Source: Pseudomonadota bacterium (lineage in GTDB: Bacteria; Pseudomonadota; Gammaproteobacteria; Burkholderiales; Burkholderiaceae). Taken from it: DNA of 17,491 bases. Location: NCBI GenBank assembly GCA_023441105.1, contig JAEZQX010000116.1:1-17491 (forward strand), in the 5' to 3' direction. Numbering within the stretch: position 1 is the stretch's first letter; every line of letters starts with the position of its first letter. This document shows, piece by piece, positions 6,835-14,132 of the stretch. Under the pieces are notes generated by a model, which was not told the DNA's origin, made no database searches, and saw nothing but the letters and a program-made list of their open reading frames with translations. A program made the translations under genes and the position numbers.

Positions 6835-8190
6835 CTAGCTTTCGAAGTAGTTGATGGTGGCAGGCACCTTCTCCCGCGGCACCAGCGATGACCACACCCC
6901 GATCACCTCGCGCGTGCGCTCCTGGTGCGGAACCCGCTTGCCGGTATGCGCGATGCCGGATACCGCCATCCCGTCGACCTCGCGACCCACCTTCAGCGCT
7001 TCCTCCCGCGTCCGGGTGCGGGCCGCGACCCGGACCGCCACTTCATAGGGCTCCGGCGCATCGGCCGGCGTCGCCTCGCCGTGGATCGCGTTCAGGCCCA
7101 GGAAGTCGATGCGGATCTCCTCGGCATCGAGCTTGACGATCTTGAAGCGCTCCTCGAGGATCCGCTTCGCCAGCCTGGCGCGGCGCAGGGCGCCGGGCCC
7201 CGCGTAGAAGAAGAGGTCCTCGCCGATGAAGCCTTCGGTGCAGCCGATCGACACCTTGAGCGTCGGCGTGCGGGGCTTGCCGCCGATGTTGCGAACCAGC
7301 ACCCGGTCCGGGCCGACCTGCTCGAGCGTCGCGGTGGTGAAGTCCACCACCACGTCCGGCGTGATGTAGTTGGCCGGATCGTGCACCTCGTAGAGCATCT
7401 GTTCGCGCACGGTCTGCAGCGTCACGGCGCCGCCGGTGCCGGCGACCTTGGTGATGACGGCGCTGCCATCGCTTTGTACCTCGGCGATCGGGAAGCCGAA
7501 GTTCCACGGCTCCGGCACGTCCTTGAAGCCCGGGTCGGAGAAATAGCCGCCGGTGACCTGGGCGCCGCATTCGAGCAGGTGACCGATACCGTTGCCGGCC
7601 CCGAGCCGCGCATGGTCCAGCGGACCCCAGCCGAACTCGTGCATCATCGGCGCCATGAAGATCGACGGGTCCGCCACCCTGCCAGTGACCACGATCCGCG
7701 CGTCCTTCTGCAGCGCTTCGACGATCTTCTCCGCTCCGAGGTAGGCCTCCGCCGAGATCAGGGTCGGCGCGAGCGTGCTGGTGGCAGCGCCGTTCTCGAG
7801 GATGCGGTCGGTCAGCTGCAGCACCCGGTCGGTGATCAGGCTGCCGTTGACGGCAGCGACCTTGACCCCCTTGAAGCCCAGCTCGCGCAGCCAGTGCACG
7901 ATCCGCTGGGCGGCGCCGTCCGGATTGATCCATCCCTGGTTCGACACGATGCGCGTGCCCTGTCGGATGCAGGCCGGCAGCACCGCCCGCATGCGGTCGT
8001 CGAGATAGGTGTCGTAGCCGGGAAAGCCGGGGTCGCGCCGCGCCCTCACCTGCGCCGCCGAGACCGTTGCTTCCGCCATGGTCTCGAAGCACAGGTAGTC
8101 GAGCTGGCCGCGCTCGGCGTTGAGGGCTGCCGGCTCGACCCGATCGCCCCACCATGCGGCGCCCGAGCCGATGCGGATGGTCTTGCTCAT
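6835..8190 (-). CDS. AtuA / DUF1446 family protein (N-terminal domain only)
   Basis: A 451-residue protein of the DUF1446 family, whose best-known member is AtuA of the citronellol/geraniol degradation cluster of Pseudomonas. Family-like stretches include the opening Arg-Ile-Gly-Ser-Gly-Ala-Ala-Trp-Trp-Gly-Asp-Arg, the Leu-Asp-Tyr-Leu-Cys-Phe-Glu segment, Val-Thr-Gly-Arg-Val-Ala-Asp-Pro-Ser and a glycine-rich Gly-Ala-Gly-Asn-Gly-Ile-Gly-His loop. The protein stops where the C-terminal domain would begin, and that domain is the next gene. The ATG at 8190 has a GGAG eight bases upstream. The family is often placed with acyl-CoA catabolism genes, but its reaction is unknown. In this operon it follows a PRISE-type reductase gene, which fits a role in degrading a terpenoid or branched acid. 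Family call firm, function open. Confidence 0.9.
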   Translation of the reverse strand: MSKTIRIGSGAAWWGDRVEPAALNAERGQLDYLCFETMAEATVSAAQVRARRDPGFPGYDTYLDDRMRAVLPACIRQGTRIVSNQGWINPDGAAQRIVHWLRELGFKGVKVAAVNGSLITDRVLQLTDRILENGAATSTLAPTLISAEAYLGAEKIVEALQKDARIVVTGRVADPSIFMAPMMHEFGWGPLDHARLGAGNGIGHLLECGAQVTGGYFSDPGFKDVPEPWNFGFPIAEVQSDGSAVITKVAGTGGAVTLQTVREQMLYEVHDPANYITPDVVVDFTTATLEQVGPDRVLVRNIGGKPRTPTLKVSIGCTEGFIGEDLFFYAGPGALRRARLAKRILEERFKIVKLDAEEIRIDFLGLNAIHGEATPADAPEPYEVAVRVAARTRTREEALKVGREVDGMAVSGIAHTGKRVPHQERTREVIGVWSSLVPREKVPATINYFES

Positions 8191-8242
8191 CTCCAGTTCT
8201 CCGTGTTCTCAACCGGTTCCTGCGGCGGCATTCTCAGCGTCC

Positions 8243-8288
8243 GGCGCGATGCGCCGCAAGGCATCGCCCGGCACATCCGCTGTGCCGG
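8243..8288 (-). other. Paired hairpins in the gap between reductase and AtuA-like genes
   Basis: The 125-base gap holds two inverted repeats: GGCGC/GCGCC at 8243-8255 with a 3-base loop, and CCGGCACA/TGTGCCGG at 8268-8288 with a 5-base loop. This is the longest gap in the operon. No T-run follows on the minus strand, so they are more likely mRNA stabilisers, processing sites or attenuators than full terminators. Confidence 0.45.
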
Positions 8289-8315
8289 AGGTTCACAACG
8301 CCACGGCGGCCGTGC

Positions 8316-9398
8316 TCATCGGGGCAGCAGCCGCTGCTGCTGCATCCGCTCGAGCCAGTAGTGGAGCGCGTCTTCGGTGTCGTAGCAGTCGGGCAGGCCG
8401 TGCTGGCGCAGCTTCAGTCCGCTCAGCACCGAGTCGGGCGGATCGTCGATGCCGTGGGCGAAGGCGCGATCGGTGAACTGCCATGAGCTGCCGATCAGCT
8501 CGGCCAGGGTCATCTGCCGCAGGCCGTGCTTCTGCACCACACGGGCCCAGACCGGCTCCAGCGCCGGCATCTCCGCGGCCAGCTTCATCGGCTGCGGCTC
8601 GCCGGCCGGCATGCCGAAGCGCGCAGCGAGCGACACCCAGACGTCGTGCCACACCAGCATGTCGCCGTTGACCACGTTGTAGGTCTCGTTGGCGGCCACT
8701 TCATGCGTCGCGGTGAACTCGGCGGCGCGGGCGATCAGCCGGCTGTCGCTGGCGGCGTTGATGTAGCGTCCGCCGCCGGGAAAGGCCAGCGGCCTGCCGA
8801 GCTCGCGCATCACGGCGGCATAGGCGCCGACCGCGGCGACGATGTTCATCGGGCTCGACACGGCATAGCCGAGGACCAGCTGCGGTCGCAGGATCGAGAA
8901 GGTCCAGGCACTTCGCGGCTGCCGCTCGCGCAGCAGGTCCTCCTGCAGCCAGTAGAAGTTCTCGTGCGCATGGCGCGGCCAGCGTTCCTTGCAGGGGACC
9001 GGCGCCGGCTCCACATGGCCGCCATAGGCCTTGGTGCCCTGCAGGATCGTGACATGGCGCAGGCCGGGGGCCGCCTGCAGCGCATCCAGCAGGTTGCGCA
9101 GCATCGTCGCGTTCACCGCCATCTGCTCCGGATCGCGCCAGCCGGCGATCAGGTCGGGCTTCTCGAAGAGCGCCGCATACAGCAGGTGGGTGGTGTCGGC
9201 CAGTCCGGGCATGGCGTCGCGGCAGGCGCCGGCGTCGGTCAGGTCCAGCCGCACGTGGCGCACCCCCGGCGGCAGCTGCAATGGACGCCGGGACAGGCCC
9301 GACACCTGCCAGTCCGGCAGCGCGGCAAAGTGCGCCACCGCCGCCGCCCCGACCACGCCGCCGGCGCCGGCGACCAGGATCCTGTGCTTGGCTGGCAT
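8316..9398 (-). CDS. PRISE-type short-chain reductase (progesterone 5-beta-reductase / iridoid synthase-like)
   Basis: A 360-residue Rossmann-fold enzyme of the extended short-chain dehydrogenase group. The nucleotide-binding turn Gly11-Ala-Gly-Gly-Val-Val-Gly17 is followed by Ser-Arg-Arg (36-38), which favours NADPH. Instead of the standard Tyr-X3-Lys it has Gly-Thr-Lys123-Ala-Tyr and Asn-Phe-Tyr149, with Leu-Arg-Pro and Ser-Pro-Met-Asn-Ile later. That layout is diagnostic of the PRISE family, which reduces the C=C bond of enones and enals (1,4-reduction). In plants it acts on steroids and iridoid precursors; bacterial members are known but mostly of unknown substrate. The ATG at 9398 has a GAGG site and lies 11 bases after the Bug gene stop. 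The operon context suggests saturation of a conjugated carbonyl intermediate. A general epimerase is the alternative. Confidence 0.82.
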   Translation of the reverse strand: MPAKHRILVAGAGGVVGAAAVAHFAALPDWQVSGLSRRPLQLPPGVRHVRLDLTDAGACRDAMPGLADTTHLLYAALFEKPDLIAGWRDPEQMAVNATMLRNLLDALQAAPGLRHVTILQGTKAYGGHVEPAPVPCKERWPRHAHENFYWLQEDLLRERQPRSAWTFSILRPQLVLGYAVSSPMNIVAAVGAYAAVMRELGRPLAFPGGGRYINAASDSRLIARAAEFTATHEVAANETYNVVNGDMLVWHDVWVSLAARFGMPAGEPQPMKLAAEMPALEPVWARVVQKHGLRQMTLAELIGSSWQFTDRAFAHGIDDPPDSVLSGLKLRQHGLPDCYDTEDALHYWLERMQQQRLLPR

Positions 9399-9409
9399 CG
9401 CGCGCGGCC

Positions 9410-10393
9410 TCAGTTCATCACCGCGCCGGAGCTCTTGACCGCGCGCGCCCACTTGTCGAGCTCGGCGCGGATGAACTTGTCGAAGTCCGCGACGGTGCCG
9501 GTGCCCGGATCGGCGCCGTCGGCTGCCAGTCGTTGCGCCACATCCGGCTGCGCCAGGAGCTGGTTGACCGCCTTGTTCAGTTGCTCGACGATGTCCGCCG
9601 GCGTGCCCGCCGGCGCCAGCAGGCCGTTCCAGGCGGTCGCCTCGTAGCCCGCCACGCCGGACTCGGCGATCGTCGGCAGCTCCGGCGCGGGAGCCGAGCG
9701 ACGCTCGCTGGTGACCGCCAGCGCCCGCAGCCGGCCGGCCTTGACCTGCGGCATGGCGGACAGCATGGTGTCGAACATCGCCGCCACCTGGCCGCCGGCC
9801 ACGTCCACCAGCGCGGGTGCGCTGCCCTTGTAGGGCACGTGGGTCATCTTCACGCCGGTCATCGACTTGAACAGCTCCGCCGCCAGATGGGTCGACTGGC
9901 CGTTGCCCGAGGAGGCATAGGCGAGCCCGCCGGCGGCCTTCTTCGCATGGTCGATGAACTCCGCCACCGTGCGTGCCGGCACCGACGGATGGACCACCAG
10001 CACCAGCGGCACCTTGGTCAGCAGGGCCACCGGCGTCAGGTCGCGCAGCAGGTCGTAGCTCATCTGCTTGAAGATGCTCGGGTTGATGGCGTGCGCGGTG
10101 GTGCCGACCACCAGGCTGTAGCCGTCCGGCGCTGCCCGGGCCACGAGCTCGGCGCCGACGTTGCCGCCCGCGCCGGGCTTGTTGTCGATGATGAAGGGCT
10201 GCTTGAAGCGTTCCTCGAGCTTGCTCCCCGCCAGCCGCGCGACGATGTCGGTGGGGCCGCCGGGCGGATACGGCACGACGATGCGCACCGGCTTCGACGG
10301 GTACGACTGGGCGAAGGCGAGCCGGTGGGCACCGGTTGCCATGCCGGCTGCGAGGCCGGAGCCTTTGAGCAATGTCCTGCGGATCGGGTTCAT
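9410..10393 (-). CDS. Bug (TctC-family) periplasmic solute-binding protein with twin-arginine-like leader
   Basis: The upstream one of two Bug receptors in this operon, 327 residues. Residues 1-29 form a leader with Ile-Arg-Arg-Thr-Leu-Leu-Lys-Gly, close to the twin-arginine consensus, then a hydrophobic stretch and Ala-Phe-Ala-Gln. The mature protein opens with Tyr-Pro-Ser-Lys-Pro-Val-Arg-Ile-Val-Val-Pro-Tyr-Pro-Pro-Gly-Gly-Pro-Thr-Asp. It also shows Ala-Ala-Pro-Asp-Gly-Tyr, His-Val-Pro-Tyr-Lys-Gly and Leu-Leu-Ala-Pro-Ala-Gly-Thr-Pro, all typical. Its ATG (10393) overlaps the stop of the acyl-CoA synthetase gene as ATGA, with GAGGA upstream, so it is translationally coupled to a cytoplasmic enzyme. 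It is clearly different in sequence from the downstream Bug protein, suggesting a different ligand. The ligand is unknown. Confidence 0.93.
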   Translation of the reverse strand: MNPIRRTLLKGSGLAAGMATGAHRLAFAQSYPSKPVRIVVPYPPGGPTDIVARLAGSKLEERFKQPFIIDNKPGAGGNVGAELVARAAPDGYSLVVGTTAHAINPSIFKQMSYDLLRDLTPVALLTKVPLVLVVHPSVPARTVAEFIDHAKKAAGGLAYASSGNGQSTHLAAELFKSMTGVKMTHVPYKGSAPALVDVAGGQVAAMFDTMLSAMPQVKAGRLRALAVTSERRSAPAPELPTIAESGVAGYEATAWNGLLAPAGTPADIVEQLNKAVNQLLAQPDVAQRLAADGADPGTGTVADFDKFIRAELDKWARAVKSSGAVMN

Positions 10394-12582
10394 TCGGCAT
10401 TCCTCTCGGAGGGCGCAGGGGATGCGGATGCGCCGTTGTGGGCTGGTCGGTCAGGCGGGTGCCGGTCCTGCCGGCTTGCTTCGGCGGCGCGATAGACGAC
10501 CGCGTCCACGGCGACACAGCCCTCCCCTCGGGCCCCGACGATCACCGGATTGATGTCCAGGTTGGTGACGGCCATGCGCTCGTCGAGCATCAGGCGGCCG
10601 ACCTGGAGCGCCGCCGAGCAGAAGGCCGCCACGTCGAGCGCCGGTTCGCCGCGCGTACCGTCGAGCAGCGGCGCGATCCGCAGCCGGCGCAAGGCCGCCT
10701 CGATCGACGCCAGGTCGAACGGCGCCAGCAGGACCTGCGAGTCGGGCATGACTTCGACGTACTTGCCGCCGTCACCGACCAGCAGGACGGGTCCGAAGAC
10801 GGGGTCGAAGCGGGCGCCGATCATCAGCTCGCGCTGTCCCCTGGCCATGCGGGCCACCAGCACCGACGACAGCGCGACGCCGGCGTCTTCCGCAGCGGCG
10901 AGGATCTCGCGGTAGGCCTGCAAGGCGGCGTCGCGGTCGCCGATCCCGACCTTGACCAGGCCGAGCTCCGACTTGTGGACGACGGCCGGCGAGCATCCCT
11001 TGAGCACGACATTGCCGCCACCGAGCTGGTCGCAGGCCATCAGGACGTCGGCCTCGTTGCGACAGGCGACATGGTCGACGACCGGCACGCCGTGGGCACC
11101 CAGCAGTTGCAGGCTGGCGCCTTCGTCCAGCATGGCGGCGGCAGCGAGGTCGCGCGCCTGCCAGCGCACGATGTCGGGCGGGTGCGCGCGGGCGGCCGCG
11201 CGCAACTCGGCATGCGCCAGGAATTGCGACAAGGCGCCGATCGCCTCGCTTTCCGTGGGGAAGACGGCCAGGCCGCGGGCCTTGAACCGTGCCGCGACGG
11301 TTTCCTGCGGTGCCGCCACCACCAGCGGCTTGCCGGTGAGCTCGGCGAAGCCCGCCGAATCGCGGGCGAATGCCTCGACATCGTAGCCGGCGCCGGCGAC
11401 CGGGATGCCGACCAGGAAGGCGTCGGCAGCGGGATCGCGCGCGATCGCCGGCAGGATGGCACCCAGCAGCCTGCTGTTGGTCAACAGGGCGGCGGTGATG
11501 TCCACCGGATTGGTGGTGGTGGCGAAGCCCGGCAGGATCCCTTGCAGCTCCGCCTGCGTGGCTGCCGACAATGGCTCCATCGGCATTCCTGCCGCGCTGG
11601 CGGCGTCCGCGGTCAGGACGCAGACCGCGCCCGAGTTGCTGACGGCGACCAGGCGCCGGCCGCGGGGGCGCCAGCCCTTCAGGTAGAGCTCGGCGGCGCC
11701 GACCAGGTCGGCCATGGTATCGACGCGCAGGATGCCGTGATCGCGCAGGAAGGCGTCGACCAGGCGGTCCTCGCTCGCCAGCGCGCCGGTGTGCGAGCGC
11801 GCGGCCTCCTGCCCTGCCGGCGAGCGGCCGGACTTGAGCACCACCACCGGCAGGTCGTGCTCGCGCGCCACGCGTGCCGCTTCCGCCAGGTTCCACGGAT
11901 CCGGTATGCCCTCGAGGTACAGCATCAGCAGCCGGAGCTCGGCATCCTCGGCCACGACGGTCGCGAGCTCGCACACGGTGACGTCGCAATCATTGCCGGT
12001 GGCGTGTGAATGCCGCACGCCGATGCCGCGGGCGCGCAGCAGCCCGTAGGGAATCACGCTCATCGCGCCGCTCTGGCTGATGATGCCGATCGGTCCGTCC
12101 TGCGGCGGCGCCTCGATGAACATGGTCGAGAAGCTGGCCACCGCGCCGGTGCCGAAATTGGCGAGTCCCTGGGAGTTGGGGCCGACCACGCGCATGCCCC
12201 GGGCACGGGCGCGGGCGGCCATGGCCGCCTCTTTGCGCTTGCCCTCCGCATCGACCTCCCCGAATCCGGAGCTCATCACGATGGCCAGCTTCACCCCGGC
12301 GGCGGCACACTCGTCCACCGCGGCGATGGCCCGATCGCCGGCGACGGCGACGATGGCGACGTCCGGCGTCGCCGGCAGCGCGTCCAGGCCCGGGAAGCAG
12401 CGGATGCCCTGCACTTCCGTGCGGCTCGGGTTGATCGGCTGGATCGCTCCCTGGAAGCCGAAGCGCGACAGGTAGGCGAGCGGCCGGCCGCCGATCTTGT
12501 TCGGATTCTCCGAGGCACCGATCACGGCGATCGAACGGGGGGCGAGCGCGACGCGCAGCGCGTCCTTCGCATCGGGGGTCAT
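10390..12582 (-). CDS. NDP-forming acyl-CoA synthetase (acetate-CoA ligase type)
   Basis: A 730-residue fused acyl-CoA synthetase of the ADP-forming type, which makes acyl-CoA through a phosphohistidine intermediate. Order of domains: CoA-binding Rossmann domain (about 8-135, with Ile-Gly-Ala-Ser at 21-24), succinyl-CoA-ligase-like domains (about 150-460) and an ATP-grasp domain (about 485-697). The phosphorylated residue should be His264 in Ala-Arg-Ser-His-Thr-Gly-Ala-Leu. The ATP-grasp part has Lys528, Val-Val-His-Lys-Ser-Glu (534-539), Phe-Asp-Pro-Val-Phe-Gly-Pro (592-598) and Asn-Leu-Asp-Ile-Asn-Pro (674-679). There is no acetyltransferase domain, which argues against a Pat-type lysine acetylase. 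A tail of about 30 disordered residues follows. The ATG at 12582 overlaps the DUF35 stop as ATGA. In this operon it is the likely substrate-activating enzyme; the acid it uses is unknown. Confidence 0.93.
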   Translation of the reverse strand: MTPDAKDALRVALAPRSIAVIGASENPNKIGGRPLAYLSRFGFQGAIQPINPSRTEVQGIRCFPGLDALPATPDVAIVAVAGDRAIAAVDECAAAGVKLAIVMSSGFGEVDAEGKRKEAAMAARARARGMRVVGPNSQGLANFGTGAVASFSTMFIEAPPQDGPIGIISQSGAMSVIPYGLLRARGIGVRHSHATGNDCDVTVCELATVVAEDAELRLLMLYLEGIPDPWNLAEAARVAREHDLPVVVLKSGRSPAGQEAARSHTGALASEDRLVDAFLRDHGILRVDTMADLVGAAELYLKGWRPRGRRLVAVSNSGAVCVLTADAASAAGMPMEPLSAATQAELQGILPGFATTTNPVDITAALLTNSRLLGAILPAIARDPAADAFLVGIPVAGAGYDVEAFARDSAGFAELTGKPLVVAAPQETVAARFKARGLAVFPTESEAIGALSQFLAHAELRAAARAHPPDIVRWQARDLAAAAMLDEGASLQLLGAHGVPVVDHVACRNEADVLMACDQLGGGNVVLKGCSPAVVHKSELGLVKVGIGDRDAALQAYREILAAAEDAGVALSSVLVARMARGQRELMIGARFDPVFGPVLLVGDGGKYVEVMPDSQVLLAPFDLASIEAALRRLRIAPLLDGTRGEPALDVAAFCSAALQVGRLMLDERMAVTNLDINPVIVGARGEGCVAVDAVVYRAAEASRQDRHPPDRPAHNGASASPAPSERNAE

Positions 12583-12989
12583 GCAGGTTCCTTCTCGAAG
12601 TACGGCAGGAGGCGGTCGCCGAGCGGCTTGAAGCCGCATTGCACGCGATCGCCGATCGCGAGGCCGGGCTCGCCGTGGCCCATCATGCGAAAGCCTTCGT
12701 CGATGTCGACCAGCACGATGCGGTACGGCGCGAGCGCCCGGAACTCGTCGGTCGGGGCGCGATGCACCAGGGTGTCGGCGTGGACCTGGCCGCGGCCGGC
12801 GGAGGCCAGTTCGCGTGGCCCGGCCGCGCCGCATGCGGGGCAGAACGAGCGGCGGAAGTACCAGACCTGCGCGCAGCGGGCACAGGCCTGGTAGACGATG
12901 CCGGCGTCACCGCCGATCCAGTCGGGTGGCGCTGCGGCAAGGCCGGGGGTGGTGCCGGCGTCGGTTGCCGGCGGTTCTTTCGCTGTCAT
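12579..12989 (-). CDS. DUF35 zinc-ribbon/OB-fold protein, partner of the thiolase-fold enzyme
   Basis: A 136-residue DUF35 protein. The N-terminal rubredoxin-like zinc ribbon has Cys36-X2-Cys39 and Cys50-X2-Cys53, preceded by a Gly/Pro/Ala-rich flexible lead. The OB-fold follows (about 60-130), with Gly-Arg-Gly-Gln-Val and Pro-Tyr-Arg-Ile-Val-Leu-Val-Asp. Its ATG (12989) overlaps the stop of the thiolase gene as ATGA, so the two products are made together. Such pairs are known to form complexes, for example the retro-aldolase Ltp2 with the DUF35 domain of ChsH2 in steroid side-chain degradation, and BbsA/BbsB in toluene degradation. The DUF35 part is needed for activity or for binding the acyl-CoA substrate. 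By inference this is the non-catalytic subunit here. Confidence 0.92.
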   Translation of the reverse strand: MTAKEPPATDAGTTPGLAAAPPDWIGGDAGIVYQACARCAQVWYFRRSFCPACGAAGPRELASAGRGQVHADTLVHRAPTDEFRALAPYRIVLVDIDEGFRMMGHGEPGLAIGDRVQCGFKPLGDRLLPYFEKEPA

Positions 12990-14122
12990 GCAGGCGCCTC
13001 CAGGACCAGGCTCACGTGGGAGGAGAGCACGCCGCCATCGCCGTGCAGCAACGCCATGCCGGCCCGGGGCACCTGGCGCTCGCCGGCTCGACCGGTCATC
13101 TGCAGGTGCGTTTCGGCCAGGTGCGCCATCGCGCCGGCGACGCCGCAGTGACCGTAGGAGAGCAGGCCGCCGTGCAGGTTCAGCGGCAGCGCCCCGTCGC
13201 GGCCGAAGTGGCCGCTGGCGGCTAGGCGGCCCGCCTGCCCGCGCGGGGCCAGGCCGATCTCCTCCAGCAGGATCGTGAGGGTGATGGTGAAGCTGTCGTA
13301 GATCGCGGCCAGCTCGACGTCGGCGAGGCTGCGGCCGGCATCGTCGAGGGCCCGGCGGGCGCAGCGGCCGGCGCCGAACTCGGTGAGCGAAGGGGTGGCG
13401 CTGACGTGCTGCGACGTGTGGAACTGCGTCGCCGAGCGGATGGCCACGGAGCGATCGCCGGTGGCATCCCGCGACACCACCACCGCGCAGGCCCCGTCGG
13501 AGACCGGGCAGCAATCGAGGATCTTCAGCGGCGAGGCGATCGGTCTGGAGGCCAGGACATCGGCCACCGTGATCGGGTCGCGGAACTGCGCGCCCGGATG
13601 CGCGCCTGCATGGCGGCGCATCAGCACCGCCAGCTCGGCCAACCCGGCCTCGTCGGTGCCGAACTCGTGCATGTAGCGCGAGGCGACCAGCCCGTAGTAG
13701 GCGGGAATGGTCGGCCCGAGCGGCACCTCGTAGACGGGATGTCCGGTCTGGGCGAGCACCTGGATCGCCGAATCGCGGCTCTGGCCGGTCATCCGGTTCT
13801 CGCCGCCGACCACCAGGATCCGCTGCGCCGCTCCCGAACCCACCAGCAGGTGGGCGAGCATGACCAGGCCGAAGCCGGTGGCGCCGCCCATCTGCATGGC
13901 ATGCGCATAGGTCGGATGCAGCCCGTAGTGCTCCGCGAAGACCGTCGCCAGCATGATGTGCGGCATCGTCGTCGAATAGCCGCAGATCAACCCGTCGATG
14001 TCGCCGCGCTCGAGGGCGGCGTCCGCGAGCGCGAGCGTCGCCGCTTCGCTCATCAGGTCGAGCGTGCCGCTGCCTTCATGCCGCCCATAGCGGGTCAGGC
14101 CGCTGCCGCACAGGTGGCTCAC
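12986..14122 (-). CDS. Thiolase-fold enzyme of the SCP-x/Ltp2 group lacking catalytic cysteines
   Basis: A 378-residue thiolase-fold protein close to SCP-x thiolases and lipid-transfer-protein aldolases. The segment that should carry the nucleophilic Cys reads Met-Gln-Met-Gly-Gly80-Ala-Thr-Gly, with Gly80 where Cys is expected. The second catalytic Cys, in the C-terminal Cys-X-Gly loop, is also missing (His360-Gly-Asp-Gly-Gly). His325 in Gly-Gly-X4-Gly-His is kept. Tyr-Asp-Ser-Phe-Thr (275-279) matches a region conserved in retro-aldolase relatives. Claisen-type thiolysis through a Cys is therefore unlikely; retro-aldol cleavage or another carbon-carbon reaction of a CoA thioester fits better. 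The start is GTG at 14122, with AGGA seven bases upstream; the ATG 14 bases further up leads to a stop after five codons. It is coupled to the DUF35 gene. Confidence 0.9.
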   Translation of the reverse strand: MSHLCGSGLTRYGRHEGSGTLDLMSEAATLALADAALERGDIDGLICGYSTTMPHIMLATVFAEHYGLHPTYAHAMQMGGATGFGLVMLAHLLVGSGAAQRILVVGGENRMTGQSRDSAIQVLAQTGHPVYEVPLGPTIPAYYGLVASRYMHEFGTDEAGLAELAVLMRRHAGAHPGAQFRDPITVADVLASRPIASPLKILDCCPVSDGACAVVVSRDATGDRSVAIRSATQFHTSQHVSATPSLTEFGAGRCARRALDDAGRSLADVELAAIYDSFTITLTILLEEIGLAPRGQAGRLAASGHFGRDGALPLNLHGGLLSYGHCGVAGAMAHLAETHLQMTGRAGERQVPRAGMALLHGDGGVLSSHVSLVLEAPA

Positions 14123-14132
14123 GCGCGGTTCC

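Noticed and set aside
6925..8361. A 478-codon plus-strand open frame opposite the AtuA-like gene
   Set aside because: Antisense shadow of a conserved gene; Arg/Asp/His-rich composition and no family motif.
9399..10517. Fusion of the PRISE reductase with an upstream segment in the same open frame
   Set aside because: The upstream part is an out-of-frame reading of the Bug gene; the reductase has its own ATG and ribosome binding site just after the Bug stop.
10372..12009. A 545-codon plus-strand open frame opposite the acyl-CoA synthetase gene
   Set aside because: Antisense shadow with low-complexity composition; the minus-strand gene has complete catalytic motifs.
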